Source of the DNA: a candidate division TA06 bacterium B3_TA06
GTDB lineage: Bacteria; Hydrothermota; Tepidihabitantia; B3-TA06
Length of the DNA: 64,000 nucleotides
Assembly: GCA_005223075.1 (NCBI GenBank)
Contig: NJBO01000001.1
Coordinates: 186,001-250,000, forward strand
Direction: 5' to 3'
Numbering within the stretch: the stretch's first letter is position 1; each line of letters opens with the position of its first letter. The position numbers were made by a program, and so were the translations under genes. The notes beneath the pieces are model-generated. The model saw only the letters and a list, made by a program, of their open reading frames with translations, ran no database searches and was not told the DNA's origin. This document shows, one piece after another, positions 52,921 to 60,372 of the stretch.

Positions 52921-53712
52921 CTATGTCGAAGAGATGTAGGTTCGTTCAATGCCCAGTATGATGCGAATGGACATAGCGATTGTACCTAGAGTCACGCCGA
53001 TAAGTATGCCTCTGCGTGCCGCGGTCTGGGGCACCGACATGAGCCATTCCTGAACCTGGGGCGCGAGCCGAATCGCATCCTGCGGGAATGCAAGAACCAA
53101 AACGCCCAGGCCTACTCCGAGGGCAGCAAGAACGGCTCCGAACACCGGCTTCCTTATAATCAGCCTGTGGATGCCGGCCGCAACGAGAAGAACCGCCAGG
53201 ATCAGGGTCGCGGGAACCACACCCATGCTCAAGCGCCCGATCATCACAAGGATTGCAGCGATCAAAAGAAGGGTAGCGTCGAATGTCCGGGCGCGGAAGG
53301 CACGGTAGGCGGCAGATGCGATAAAGAAGGCAAGAAGCGCAAACATCGTTCCCTGAAGCGGAACCATTATCCACTTGTAGACCCAGAAGAAGCCGCCCAC
53401 TTCATTCAGCGAGGCAAGCTCAAGTGGGGTGCCGTATTTTGCCCAGGTAACGATGCCAGCGGCAAGGGTTCCGAAAAGCCCGAAAAGGGTAACAAGGCTG
53501 TAAAACCAGTCCTTCTCCCTGCGTGCTACCTTGCGGGTGTGGTGTTTGATAAGGCTATCTATCCCCAAAAGAAGGGTGAAGCCTCCAAGGATCGAGTACC
53601 ATACGAGCATTCGCTGCTCAAGGCTTCCGAAGGGCTCGCGGGGGATAAAGAAGGTAACGACCACGAACACCCCTGCAAGGAAGGTTATGATAAGGGGCAG
53701 TGTACGTTTCAT
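52921..53712 (-). CDS. Multi-pass membrane protein of the DUF6754-type operon (III)
   Basis: 263 residues with about eight predicted helices, beginning LPLIITFLAGVFVVVTFFIP. Family not recognised. 8 bp after the DUF6754-like gene and 8 bp before gene II; a subunit of the same unknown complex is likely. Confidence 0.7.
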   Translation of the reverse strand: MKRTLPLIITFLAGVFVVVTFFIPREPFGSLEQRMLVWYSILGGFTLLLGIDSLIKHHTRKVARREKDWFYSLVTLFGLFGTLAAGIVTWAKYGTPLELASLNEVGGFFWVYKWIMVPLQGTMFALLAFFIASAAYRAFRARTFDATLLLIAAILVMIGRLSMGVVPATLILAVLLVAAGIHRLIIRKPVFGAVLAALGVGLGVLVLAFPQDAIRLAPQVQEWLMSVPQTAARRGILIGVTLGTIAMSIRIILGIERTYISST

Positions 53713-53720
53713 GCCTTCTC

Positions 53721-54938
53721 TCAGGATGTGGTGAGGAAGCTTACGAGCCTCTCGAACCCGCTGTTAAAGAACTCGGTCAGGGAGCGAAGGATGCCGCTTT
53801 CACCGGAGATGGAGGTCAATACAGCACCGATGGTTCCCACAACTGAGACTACCACTATCAACCCAACGGTGATGAGCTTTGCTATGTCTTCACTTTTTAA
53901 GGAGCCAAGAAGCTGCGGGTCGCGGTCAAGGTATGCCGAGGCGGCGAAGAGTTCTTCGCCTATCAACGTGTAGTCGCAGGCAGCAATAAAGAAGGGAAGC
54001 TGGGTGGCCATGTTGGTTCCGGCTATCTGGATTGCACCTACCGAGTGCGCGGTCTCGGCAAGGATAAGCGCCTCGGCGTAGAACACACCCTGCAGGAATA
54101 CAGTCCCCGGCTTCTCGCGAAGCATGATGCCGTTAACACCTGCCGCGTAACCGAACTGATCCGCGGTAAGAAAGGTGATGTCACCCTCCTGGTATAGATC
54201 GGGTCGTCCGGCTTCAGAAAAGGCCTGCTTGACCGTCTCCTGGGCAGCGGTCATCACTATGGGATCGTAGTTGGGAACCAGTATCCTCGTCTCATACTCT
54301 GCCGCGCGTCTGGCGACTCGGCGCAGGATGGATAAAGCGGCAAGGGTGGCAACATCGGTGAGGTATCCTATCCCGAAGCTGAAAAGGATAGGCTTGCCCA
54401 TCTCGGTTGAGCGTCCTACCGCCTCGTCTATGGCGTCCAGACCGGCTATCCGGCGGACGAACATCTCGCGGTCGCGCTTGGCGAACTCGATATAAAGAAT
54501 AAGCAGCAGTCCGTATACGACAGCAAACACCAGCACCGGTATGCGATTGGTGTTGAACCACTCCGGCTTTGCCTGAACCGGGCCCGCAATCTCGGAGGAA
54601 GCGCGACTTTCCAGCTCCCCCACAACATCCACACGGTAGTAGTAGTCTTTTTTGTTGCGGAGCAGGGTATCGGCGTCAGTGTATGCGGTGGTGGGGACGA
54701 GGAACTCGACTATCTTCTCGAAGGGGCCTTTTGCCGACTGCGCCCGGTAGACCTCGTAGCGCTTTACGCGTGCCGAGTCAGGGGAGAGTTTCCATGAAAG
54801 ATCAATGCTTTGCCCGGCGTCATTGGGTGTGTCTTGAGTCCGCAGGTTCTCTACGGGCCGGAGCACCACGGGTGTCGCCGCGTTCGCGTCAGACACGGGC
54901 TGGGCAAAGAGCAGCGCAGTCAAGTACACTAAAACCAC
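53721..54938 (-). CDS. DUF6754-like membrane protein with fibronectin type III domain
   Basis: 405 residues. Signal sequence (about 1-21); fibronectin III-like domain (about 25-120, with DLSWKLSPDSARVKRYEVYR); membrane helix (about 133-153); then a domain with RRIAGLDAIDEAVGRSTEMG and GIMLREKPGTVFLQGVFYAEA, which I associate with DUF6754; C-terminal helix (about 358-382). Start GTG 54938 has GAGGAGG upstream. First gene of a five-gene operon. No function is known. Confidence 0.72.
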   Translation of the reverse strand: MVLVYLTALLFAQPVSDANAATPVVLRPVENLRTQDTPNDAGQSIDLSWKLSPDSARVKRYEVYRAQSAKGPFEKIVEFLVPTTAYTDADTLLRNKKDYYYRVDVVGELESRASSEIAGPVQAKPEWFNTNRIPVLVFAVVYGLLLILYIEFAKRDREMFVRRIAGLDAIDEAVGRSTEMGKPILFSFGIGYLTDVATLAALSILRRVARRAAEYETRILVPNYDPIVMTAAQETVKQAFSEAGRPDLYQEGDITFLTADQFGYAAGVNGIMLREKPGTVFLQGVFYAEALILAETAHSVGAIQIAGTNMATQLPFFIAACDYTLIGEELFAASAYLDRDPQLLGSLKSEDIAKLITVGLIVVVSVVGTIGAVLTSISGESGILRSLTEFFNSGFERLVSFLTTS

Positions 54939-54968
54939 ATACTCCTCCTCGGGCTGGTTAAAAGGGAA

Positions 54969-54996
54969 AGCTTACCCCGCCCGCCTGCATTGTCAA
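54969..54996 (-). promoter_or_regulatory. Promoter of the DUF6754-type operon (leadered)
   Basis: TTGACA (54991-54996), 16 bp, TAAGCT (54969-54974), leader with GAGGAGG. Confidence 0.65.
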
Positions 54997-55076
54997 GCGT
55001 AGAGATTTTTACTTGGATTTGAGAGGAGGTAACTGGAATTCAGCAAACTTAACGTCTAATTCAGGTATTTTGTGTT

Positions 55077-55538
55077 TCAGTATTGCTGGATTTCGCCGTA
55101 AAGATAAGGAAGTTTATCCTGTTTTAGCCTGAATTTAGTCCCGTGATTATGACCGGTTCGGGCATCGAAATCTACATATATGAACCCTTGCTCTATGGCA
55201 CTCAAGAATTTATCGAAATTGAACTCACTCAATATCGTTATCTCTTTATACCAGAAATGTTCCCTGCCGCTGATGCGTTTCCTTTCGGCCTTGAGATAAA
55301 AACAATTCTTGAGTTTTGTGCCTGCTTTATGGAATAAGTCGGTAAACCCCCAGTAAGGTTGAGGATTTAACTCACTTAAACCTACTCTTTCTCCAACGGA
55401 TTTTAACCATTCAGCATGTTTTTCAGCGACGGCTTTTGAATCGAAGGAGATTTTTACTTTGGATTCATCAGGATCTATGATGACTGTGAAGCCACGATCC
55501 GAGCGGGATGAACCACTGATTGTTTGCCGAAAACTCAT
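55077..55538 (-). pseudogene. C-terminal remnant of an MvaI/BcnI-like restriction endonuclease
   Basis: 153 residues. SGSSRSDRGFTVIID, then NPQPYWGFTDLFHKAGTK, then FIYVDFDARTGHNHGTKFRL resemble the C-terminal half of MvaI/BcnI-type enzymes. The frame continues upstream of the ATG for ten codons (to KAGTKYPSTE) and then meets TAG, so the N-terminal half with the usual D-ExK site is missing. A family D repeat lies where the rest would be. Probably a decayed gene; a small active protein is less likely. AT-rich. Confidence 0.55.
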
Positions 55539-55599
55539 CTCGGTTGAAGGATATTTTGTCCCAGCCTTTTGATGAGGCTAGCCGTATAAGGGAAATCGT

Positions 55600-55656
55600 A
55601 GGGGCTGACCTTTAGGTCAGCCCGGACATTGAACGGGCCGACTTAAAAATCGGCTC
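55600..55656. repeat. Two adjacent family D hairpins
   Basis: GGGGCTGACCTTTAGGTCAGCCC and GGGCCGACTTAAAAATCGGCTC, side by side between two restriction-type genes. Confidence 0.6.
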
Positions 55657-56685
55657 CTACTTCTGAGATTCAATGAGTTTGATCGAGCGATTCAACTGCA
55701 ATAACAGAACTGCATGTATGCCAAGTGGTGTAAGATAAAAATGGTTACTAACTTTTGATAATAATTGAAGTTCACACGCATAATTTGAGAATATGTATGT
55801 AGCTGTATCTTTAGCTCGTTCGCGCTTCCAGGTGCTTGATTTACCGATTGATTCAATGAAGTAGTCGCGCAATTTGTGAAACGGCACAGGATAATTACTT
55901 TTGGACAGGACAAATACGGACTCGACCATACTAAATATTGTAAAGGTAACGGAAGAAAAGAACGGATTCTCCATGATGAATTTGGCTAAAAGATCTAATT
56001 GCTCTTGGCTAAATCTATCGTTGATCGTTGAATCGCCTTCTGCGAGGAAGGTACTCCCAAAATCAGTTAAGAAATACTGTTTCTGGAATTTTGTAACAAG
56101 ATTTAACCGACTCGCAACCGTAAGTCTATTCCCAATTGTCTTTTTGGATTTTTTTAAGTTAGCACTGATTTGATCAAGGGATCCTCCTTTTACTAATAGC
56201 AATAAAGTTGGTTTTAATAAGCCTAAACGGACAACCCCAGAATCTGCGGATTCAATCTTTAGGAAATAGGCCATTTCTCTGAAATTATCAAAGAATTTAG
56301 AGAGTACATCTTCTGGTTTGTAAACTATCAATTCTATTCCGTTACGATCGCACAACTTGAGGTCAGAAGGTTTTGCCCCTGTAACCATAACCGTCTTTTT
56401 TATGGGAGCCTTGATTAAGCGATTGTAGCTCTGTAATTCTATTAAATCCTCATAGTAGCCATTAATCTGGTTGATTATCTCTTTATAGAAATCAACAACT
56501 TTCAGTTCTATGAGGAGTAGCTCATTCTTATGAAGATATAGTAAATCGAGGTTGCCTGATTCTAAAGTTTTTTGTCTAGCAACCAGGCTTAAATCTGAGA
56601 AATTGACAGATAAGATCTCAGCTAGAATTGTTTTATCTGCTGTCAGTATATCTTCAATTGTTTTTTCGGAAATGGAAGTAGTCAC
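55657..56685 (-). CDS. PD-(D/E)XK-like nuclease with winged-helix C-terminus
   Basis: 342 residues. SGNLDLLYLHKNELLLIELK (about 43-62) gives D...ExK, a nuclease core followed by INQINGYYEDL. Residues about 160-340 look like tandem winged helices (PTLLLLVKGGSLDQISANLK). Family not named with certainty; restriction-type nuclease by context. Its GTG start overlaps the methyltransferase-like stop by 4 bp. Confidence 0.65.
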   Translation of the reverse strand: MTTSISEKTIEDILTADKTILAEILSVNFSDLSLVARQKTLESGNLDLLYLHKNELLLIELKVVDFYKEIINQINGYYEDLIELQSYNRLIKAPIKKTVMVTGAKPSDLKLCDRNGIELIVYKPEDVLSKFFDNFREMAYFLKIESADSGVVRLGLLKPTLLLLVKGGSLDQISANLKKSKKTIGNRLTVASRLNLVTKFQKQYFLTDFGSTFLAEGDSTINDRFSQEQLDLLAKFIMENPFFSSVTFTIFSMVESVFVLSKSNYPVPFHKLRDYFIESIGKSSTWKRERAKDTATYIFSNYACELQLLSKVSNHFYLTPLGIHAVLLLQLNRSIKLIESQK

Positions 56686-57206
56686 AGTCTGTTTTTCAAA
56701 GAGTAAAGAGGGGCATCATCAGAAGTCATTTCGTCGCATTCGAAACAGACGAAGTCGCCATGCGGGAACAATAATCCGTTTGCTATTCTTGTTTCAACGT
56801 CATTAAGATCAGGTACTCTGTTTACAAACCAGCCGGAGCCAAGCCTTACACTTCTACCGCAATGATTGCAAATTTGTACAACGCTACTGTCAGAATCCTG
56901 CGCGGCAACTAATGTGGTTCCACTTCCCACAAATGGGTCTAAAACGAGTTCTCCCTTATGGCTGAATAGCTCAATGACCTTTCGGGCTAAAGAGATCGGG
57001 AAAGTCGCCGGATGCACTTTTTTATCTCGAACGTCTCTTCCTTCATAGAAGAACTGCCACACACCCAGTTGGCTCTTAAGCCACTCTTTAGCAGTCATGC
57101 AGTTAATGTGAGTGGGACCACAGTTGCAAGTCCTAGTATAACCAATATCCAGTTTCTTTGTTGGGGACTTTCTCTGCGTGGTCGTTTTGGATTCAACGAT
57201 ACTCAT
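56682..57206 (-). CDS. Truncated/chimeric DNA methyltransferase with zinc-ribbon-like tail
   Basis: 174 residues. TAKEWLKSQLGVWQFFYEGR, HPATFPISLARKVIEL and LDPFVGSGTTLVAAQ (SAM motif I, FxGxG) belong to N4/N6-type methyltransferases. The catalytic DPPY/SPPY motif is absent. After motif I the sequence switches to CNHCGRSV ... FVCFECDE, a four-Cys ribbon. Probably formed by an internal deletion or fusion, so methylation activity is doubtful. Leaderless promoter upstream; the nuclease gene overlaps by 4 bp. Confidence 0.65.
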   Translation of the reverse strand: MSIVESKTTTQRKSPTKKLDIGYTRTCNCGPTHINCMTAKEWLKSQLGVWQFFYEGRDVRDKKVHPATFPISLARKVIELFSHKGELVLDPFVGSGTTLVAAQDSDSSVVQICNHCGRSVRLGSGWFVNRVPDLNDVETRIANGLLFPHGDFVCFECDEMTSDDAPLYSLKNRL

Positions 57207-57212
57207 CCAATA

Positions 57213-57240
57213 AGTATACTATACCCATTGTAAGAGTCAA
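57213..57240 (-). promoter_or_regulatory. Promoter of the restriction-modification remnant, leaderless type
   Basis: TTGACT (57235-57240), 16 bp, TATACT (57213-57218), then 6 nt to ATG 57206. Confidence 0.72.
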
Positions 57241-57285
57241 CCCTCTAAAACCCGGAGAGATTGGGTTTTTAGAAGTTCTAAGGGG

Positions 57286-57313
57286 TTGATTTTACTCCTT
57301 AATCATGTATCAT
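57286..57313 (+). promoter_or_regulatory. Promoter of the 111-residue protein gene (leadered)
   Basis: TTGATT (57286-57291), 16 bp, TATCAT (57308-57313). AGGAGG precedes ATG 57358. Confidence 0.55.
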
Positions 57314-57357
57314 CCGGCGATTGAACGAAATCGGGTCAGGCTAATCCAGGAGGAAGA

Positions 57358-57693
57358 ATGGCCAAGGTCAAGCGGGTGCAGCCCTACGAGGAGCCGCATC
57401 CGTTCAACGTATCATACATCAAGAACCCTACGCAGGCCGACCTGCGCTGGCTGGCGTTGGAACATACCCCGGCGTGCTACGTTACGAAATACGGCAGCAT
57501 AAACAAGCTGGCCCGCAACAAGGCGCGGAAAGCAGCCTATACCTACATCATCGCCCCGGAGCCTGACGCGCACCTCTATTCGAGTAAGGTGATCGCCCCG
57601 GAGCGCGCCGAACCCATCCTGATCCGGGTGTGGGAGTATGTGGAACTGCAGGGCAAGCTTATTGAGATTCAGGGCTACTACGGGCTGGGCTAG
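57358..57693 (+). CDS. Conserved-looking small protein, unknown function
   Basis: 111 residues, unrecognised. NPTQADLRWLALEHTPACYV and TKYGSINKLARNKARKAAYTYI are striking, with many Lys/Arg residues. No signal peptide or membrane helix. A clear AGGAGG and a promoter support a real gene. GC content is like that of the housekeeping genes. Confidence 0.7.
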   Translation: MAKVKRVQPYEEPHPFNVSYIKNPTQADLRWLALEHTPACYVTKYGSINKLARNKARKAAYTYIIAPEPDAHLYSSKVIAPERAEPILIRVWEYVELQGKLIEIQGYYGLG

Positions 57694-57749
57694 CGGCGCT
57701 TCCCTATCCACTCCTTGACGCCCCTTCTGTTAACATCACTATCGCCCAT
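57690..57749 (-). CDS. Possible 19-residue microprotein
   Basis: ATG 57749 opens MGDSDVNRRGVKEWIGKRR and stops in the CTAG shared with the convergent 111-residue gene. It sits 9 nt after a TTGACA-16-TAGCAT promoter (57759-57786), the near-leaderless pattern seen elsewhere. Unrecognised; may be chance. Confidence 0.25.
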   Translation of the reverse strand: MGDSDVNRRGVKEWIGKRR

Positions 57750-57758
57750 TACAAAAAC

Positions 57759-57786
57759 ATGCTACATAAATACTCTTTTTTGTCAA
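57759..57786 (-). promoter_or_regulatory. Promoter-like sequence reading against the 111-residue gene
   Basis: TTGACA (57781-57786), 16 bp, TAGCAT (57759-57764). It would make an antisense RNA or the 19-residue ORF. Confidence 0.45.
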
Positions 57787-57848
57787 GAGGTAAAGCAATT
57801 ATCCGTTTTTCACCCGAAACACCCAAAATTCCCCCAATTTGTCCACCT

Positions 57849-57881
57849 TTTGACCAGCATTTGACCAGCTTTTGACCAGCT
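57849..57881. repeat. Three tandem 11-bp repeats TTTGACCAGCW
   Basis: Units at 57849-57859, 57860-57870 and 57871-57881, each containing TTGACC. The stretch 57787-57956 has no gene; a family D hairpin (about 57917-57940) follows. Confidence 0.6.
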
Positions 57882-57956
57882 TTTTGGCGACGAGTGCCAC
57901 TCAAACCTGACGAGTTGGGGCCGAGCTAAAGGTCGGCCCGCTTACCTTAAATATAG

Positions 57957-58046
57957 CGGAGAGGGCGGGATTCGAACCCGCGACCCCGGTTTCCCGGAGT
58001 ACACGATTTCCAGTCGTGCTCCTTCGGCCAGCTCGGACACCTCTCC
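57957..58046 (-). tRNA. tRNA-Ser (anticodon GGA)
   Basis: 90 nt. 7-bp acceptor stem GGAGAGG/CCTCTCC, anticodon stem-loop CACGA-CTGGAAA-TCGTG, long variable arm of a class II tRNA, T arm with GGTTCGAATCC, discriminator G. CCA is not encoded. The predicted transcription start is only about 3 nt upstream. Confidence 0.95.
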
Positions 58047-58055
58047 TAACCCTCA

Positions 58056-58083
58056 AGTATATAGAGATTAAGAGGAAGGTCAA
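58056..58083 (-). promoter_or_regulatory. Promoter of tRNA-Ser
   Basis: TTGACC (58078-58083), 16 bp, TATACT (58056-58061). The start of transcription should be near 58049. Confidence 0.7.
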
Positions 58084-58167
58084 CTGTTAGGTCTGTATGA
58101 TCAAGACATCGTTATCAGCTGCCAAGCCTGAGCCTGCCCGTCATCTTGGCGCACAGACCATAGCTTC

Positions 58168-58195
58168 TTGACAACCCCTTTTCACCGACTAAACT
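58168..58195 (+). promoter_or_regulatory. Promoter of the porin gene (leadered)
   Basis: TTGACA (58168-58173), 16 bp, TAAACT (58190-58195). GAGGAGG precedes ATG 58233. Confidence 0.62.
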
Positions 58196-58232
58196 AGTTT
58201 AGTTCTGATCCGATCTCTTAACCAGAGGAGGA

Positions 58233-59270
58233 ATGATGGTCAAGACTGGATGCTTTGCGGTAGTGATGGGATTGCTGGTTACAGCAACTACGGTGATGGC
58301 GGATGCAAAATCTGGGGAGAAGCAACTCAAGGAAGCCCATCAATACAAGCAGCAGGCTTTAAATATAGGAGGCTACGTTCAGGCCCGTTGGGAAGGAACC
58401 CTGGCTGGGGATGAGTTCCCAAACGCCTTCAGGATTCGCCGTGCATATCTTGGTGCCTCAGGCAATGTGGGGAAATGTTTCTCCTACAAAGTGCTTCTCA
58501 CAATGCCCGGACCGTCGGTTGAGCTCTACGACGCCTATGTTGATGTAAAACCTTTCAAACCTCTTATCATTAGGGTAGGCCAATTCCAGACTCCTATCGG
58601 TATGGAGAAGCTTCGCTCCTCGTCGGTTATCCTTTTCCCTGAACGCACCTTTTCGTCAGGTTGCCATGATTTTCCATTAATGGATCGTGATCTTGGTGTT
58701 ATGCTTGCAGGCAAGGTCAAGTCCATAGGTGCACAGGTGGGCATCTTCAACGGCGAAGGCCGCAACGTTAAGGTGGACATCAATGAGGCCAAGGATATCA
58801 CTGCCAGGCTGACGGTTAAGCCGATAGATTATATGCACATCGGTGGCGCCTACCAGATGGGCAAGCGCTCAACGTTAGACACCCTGGGTGAACCCACAAA
58901 CGATTGGAAGTTCAATCGCTGGGGCGCTGAGTTTGCCTTAAACCCTTGGGATCTTTGGTTCGCTACAGAGATCATGGGAGGCAGGGACGATACCATCTCT
59001 CTCATTACATACTACGCCGAGGCGGGTTGGATGTTTTCCGTTCCTCTCGACTGGATTCACGGTGTTCAGCCTGCGGTGCGGTACGAGGCAATCGATCCCA
59101 ATACTGACACAGCTGGAGACACCCGCAGCATCATCACCGCAGGAATCAACCTTCACTTCCTTCCCAAGCATCAGGCAAAACTTGCCCTGTGCTATCGGAT
59201 GATTACGGAAGAAAGAACCGAGGTTGATAACGACCAGATCATAGCCCAGCTGCAGCTAAAGTTTCCTTAG
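58233..59270 (+). CDS. Phosphate-selective-type porin (OprP/OprO family)
   Basis: 345 residues with a signal peptide (about 1-23, ending VMA). FRIRRAYLGASGNVGKCFSY, LIIRVGQFQTPIGMEKLRSS and MDRDLGVMLAGKV are the conserved porin O/P blocks; the C-terminal residue is within LQLKFP, close to the usual terminal aromatic. An outer-membrane barrel; the solute is not known. Alone in its transcription unit. Confidence 0.85.
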   Translation: MMVKTGCFAVVMGLLVTATTVMADAKSGEKQLKEAHQYKQQALNIGGYVQARWEGTLAGDEFPNAFRIRRAYLGASGNVGKCFSYKVLLTMPGPSVELYDAYVDVKPFKPLIIRVGQFQTPIGMEKLRSSSVILFPERTFSSGCHDFPLMDRDLGVMLAGKVKSIGAQVGIFNGEGRNVKVDINEAKDITARLTVKPIDYMHIGGAYQMGKRSTLDTLGEPTNDWKFNRWGAEFALNPWDLWFATEIMGGRDDTISLITYYAEAGWMFSVPLDWIHGVQPAVRYEAIDPNTDTAGDTRSIITAGINLHFLPKHQAKLALCYRMITEERTEVDNDQIIAQLQLKFP

Positions 59271-59341
59271 CGCTCCTTTTTACCTCCGGCAAAAAGATCG
59301 CAGTATGAAAACGTAGGGGCCGACCTTCAGGTCGGCCAGTT
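59270..59341. repeat. Family C and family D hairpins behind the porin gene
   Basis: GCGCTCCTTTTTACC/GGCAAAAAGATCGC (59270-59302) overlaps the porin stop and may help termination; GGGGCCGACCTTCAGGTCGGCC follows (about 59316-59337). Confidence 0.6.
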
Positions 59342-59380
59342 TATTTATGTTGAGCAAATCTGGAGGGTTACACCGTCTGC

Positions 59381-59408
59381 TTGACAAGACATTCACCTCA
59401 ACTATAGT
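59381..59408 (+). promoter_or_regulatory. Promoter of the TIR-like gene at 59.5 kb (leadered)
   Basis: TTGACA (59381-59386), 16 bp, TATAGT (59403-59408). AGGAGG precedes ATG 59458. Confidence 0.75.
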
Positions 59409-59457
59409 TTAACTTGAGAGATTGCGGCTTAAGAGTTAAAAAGTTTAGGAGGCAACG

Positions 59458-60285
59458 ATGTCATCAGGTAGCGATCTTATGCTTTACTTGACGGCTCTTA
59501 CTCAGGCTATACGGGAAACCCGAATATCTCTTTCGGAACCGTTGCATGACTCTGCACTCATAGGTATAATCTCAGAAATAAGTAAAGTGGCGCTTGAATC
59601 AAAGAATCCTCTCGGTAAGGATCAAGCAACGAGTTTGATAAATTGGCTTAACAGTCCACAGGGAAGGAATGCTAGTGCTAAGCTAGTCATTGAGAAAGTA
59701 CAAAACTTTTCACTCATGTGTAGCGTTTGGGATCTTACTATCGACCAATTGATAGAAAAAAAACTGCAGAAGCCTACACCTCCAGAAAATGAAGAGTCTA
59801 AGGATGAGTTAGTGAAGTACAAACACGCTGAGAAGAAAGCTTTTATAATTATGCCTTTCGAGAGTTCGTTTTCAGATGTATGGGAAGGAGCTATCCGAAG
59901 AGCATGCAAAGAAACAAAGTATGAGCCTCTTAGAGTTGACACTATCAAGCTTTCTTCCTTCATAACCGAAGACATTAAACAGAACCTAAAAGATGCAGAT
60001 GTAGTAATCGCTGATGTCTCCAATAACAACCCAAACGTTATGTTTGAATTAGGTTGGGCGCTTGCCACGAGAAAGAAAGTTATTGTGCTTTGTCAAAGTG
60101 AATTCAAGGATAAGGTGCCATTTGACATCAAGGACATTCGGCGGTTGCGCTACGAATTGAGTTGGGCGGGTATAGAAAGCTTGAAGGAGGAACTAAAAGA
60201 ATATATTGGGGAAACTGAAAAGAAATCCCGGAAGCGGAAAGGAAAATCCAAAATATCTAAGGAAGAACCGCCAAAGAAATCCTAG
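59458..60285 (+). CDS. TIR-like / nucleoside deoxyribosyltransferase-like protein
   Basis: 275 residues. The N-terminal 120 residues are helical. From about 135, KAFIIMPFESSFSDVWEGAI, ITEDIKQNLKDADVVIADVS and NPNVMFELGWALATRKKVIV form a TIR-like/nucleoside-2-deoxyribosyltransferase-like fold with the catalytic-type Glu in FELGWA. The C-terminus is Lys-rich. A defence or NAD+-related role is inferred only. AT-rich, probably acquired. Single-gene unit. Confidence 0.78.
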   Translation: MSSGSDLMLYLTALTQAIRETRISLSEPLHDSALIGIISEISKVALESKNPLGKDQATSLINWLNSPQGRNASAKLVIEKVQNFSLMCSVWDLTIDQLIEKKLQKPTPPENEESKDELVKYKHAEKKAFIIMPFESSFSDVWEGAIRRACKETKYEPLRVDTIKLSSFITEDIKQNLKDADVVIADVSNNNPNVMFELGWALATRKKVIVLCQSEFKDKVPFDIKDIRRLRYELSWAGIESLKEELKEYIGETEKKSRKRKGKSKISKEEPPKKS

Positions 60286-60293
60286 GTCTACGC

Positions 60294-60317
60294 AGACCCC
60301 CAACGAACACTGGGGGT
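60294..60317 (+). terminator. Hairpin behind the TIR-like gene
   Basis: GACCCCC / GGGGGTC stem with a 10-nt loop just after the stop. The T run is poor (CGTTTG), so termination strength is uncertain. Confidence 0.5.
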
Positions 60318-60339
60318 CCGTTTGCGGTGCTGTCTTAGG

Positions 60340-60367
60340 TTGACACTTAGCTCTGGTAACATATAAT
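60340..60367 (+). promoter_or_regulatory. Promoter of tpiA-secG-rplU-clpC, leaderless type
   Basis: TTGACA (60340-60345), 16 bp, TATAAT (60362-60367), then 5 nt to ATG 60373. No Shine-Dalgarno. A perfect consensus example. Confidence 0.85.
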
Positions 60368-60372
60368 CATAA

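Noticed and set aside
53167-53973. 268-codon plus-strand ORF
   Set aside because: Opposite-strand shadow across two membrane protein genes, with no start signals.
57957-58083. 60-codon minus-strand ORF over the tRNA
   Set aside because: The stretch is a complete tRNA-Ser with all stems.
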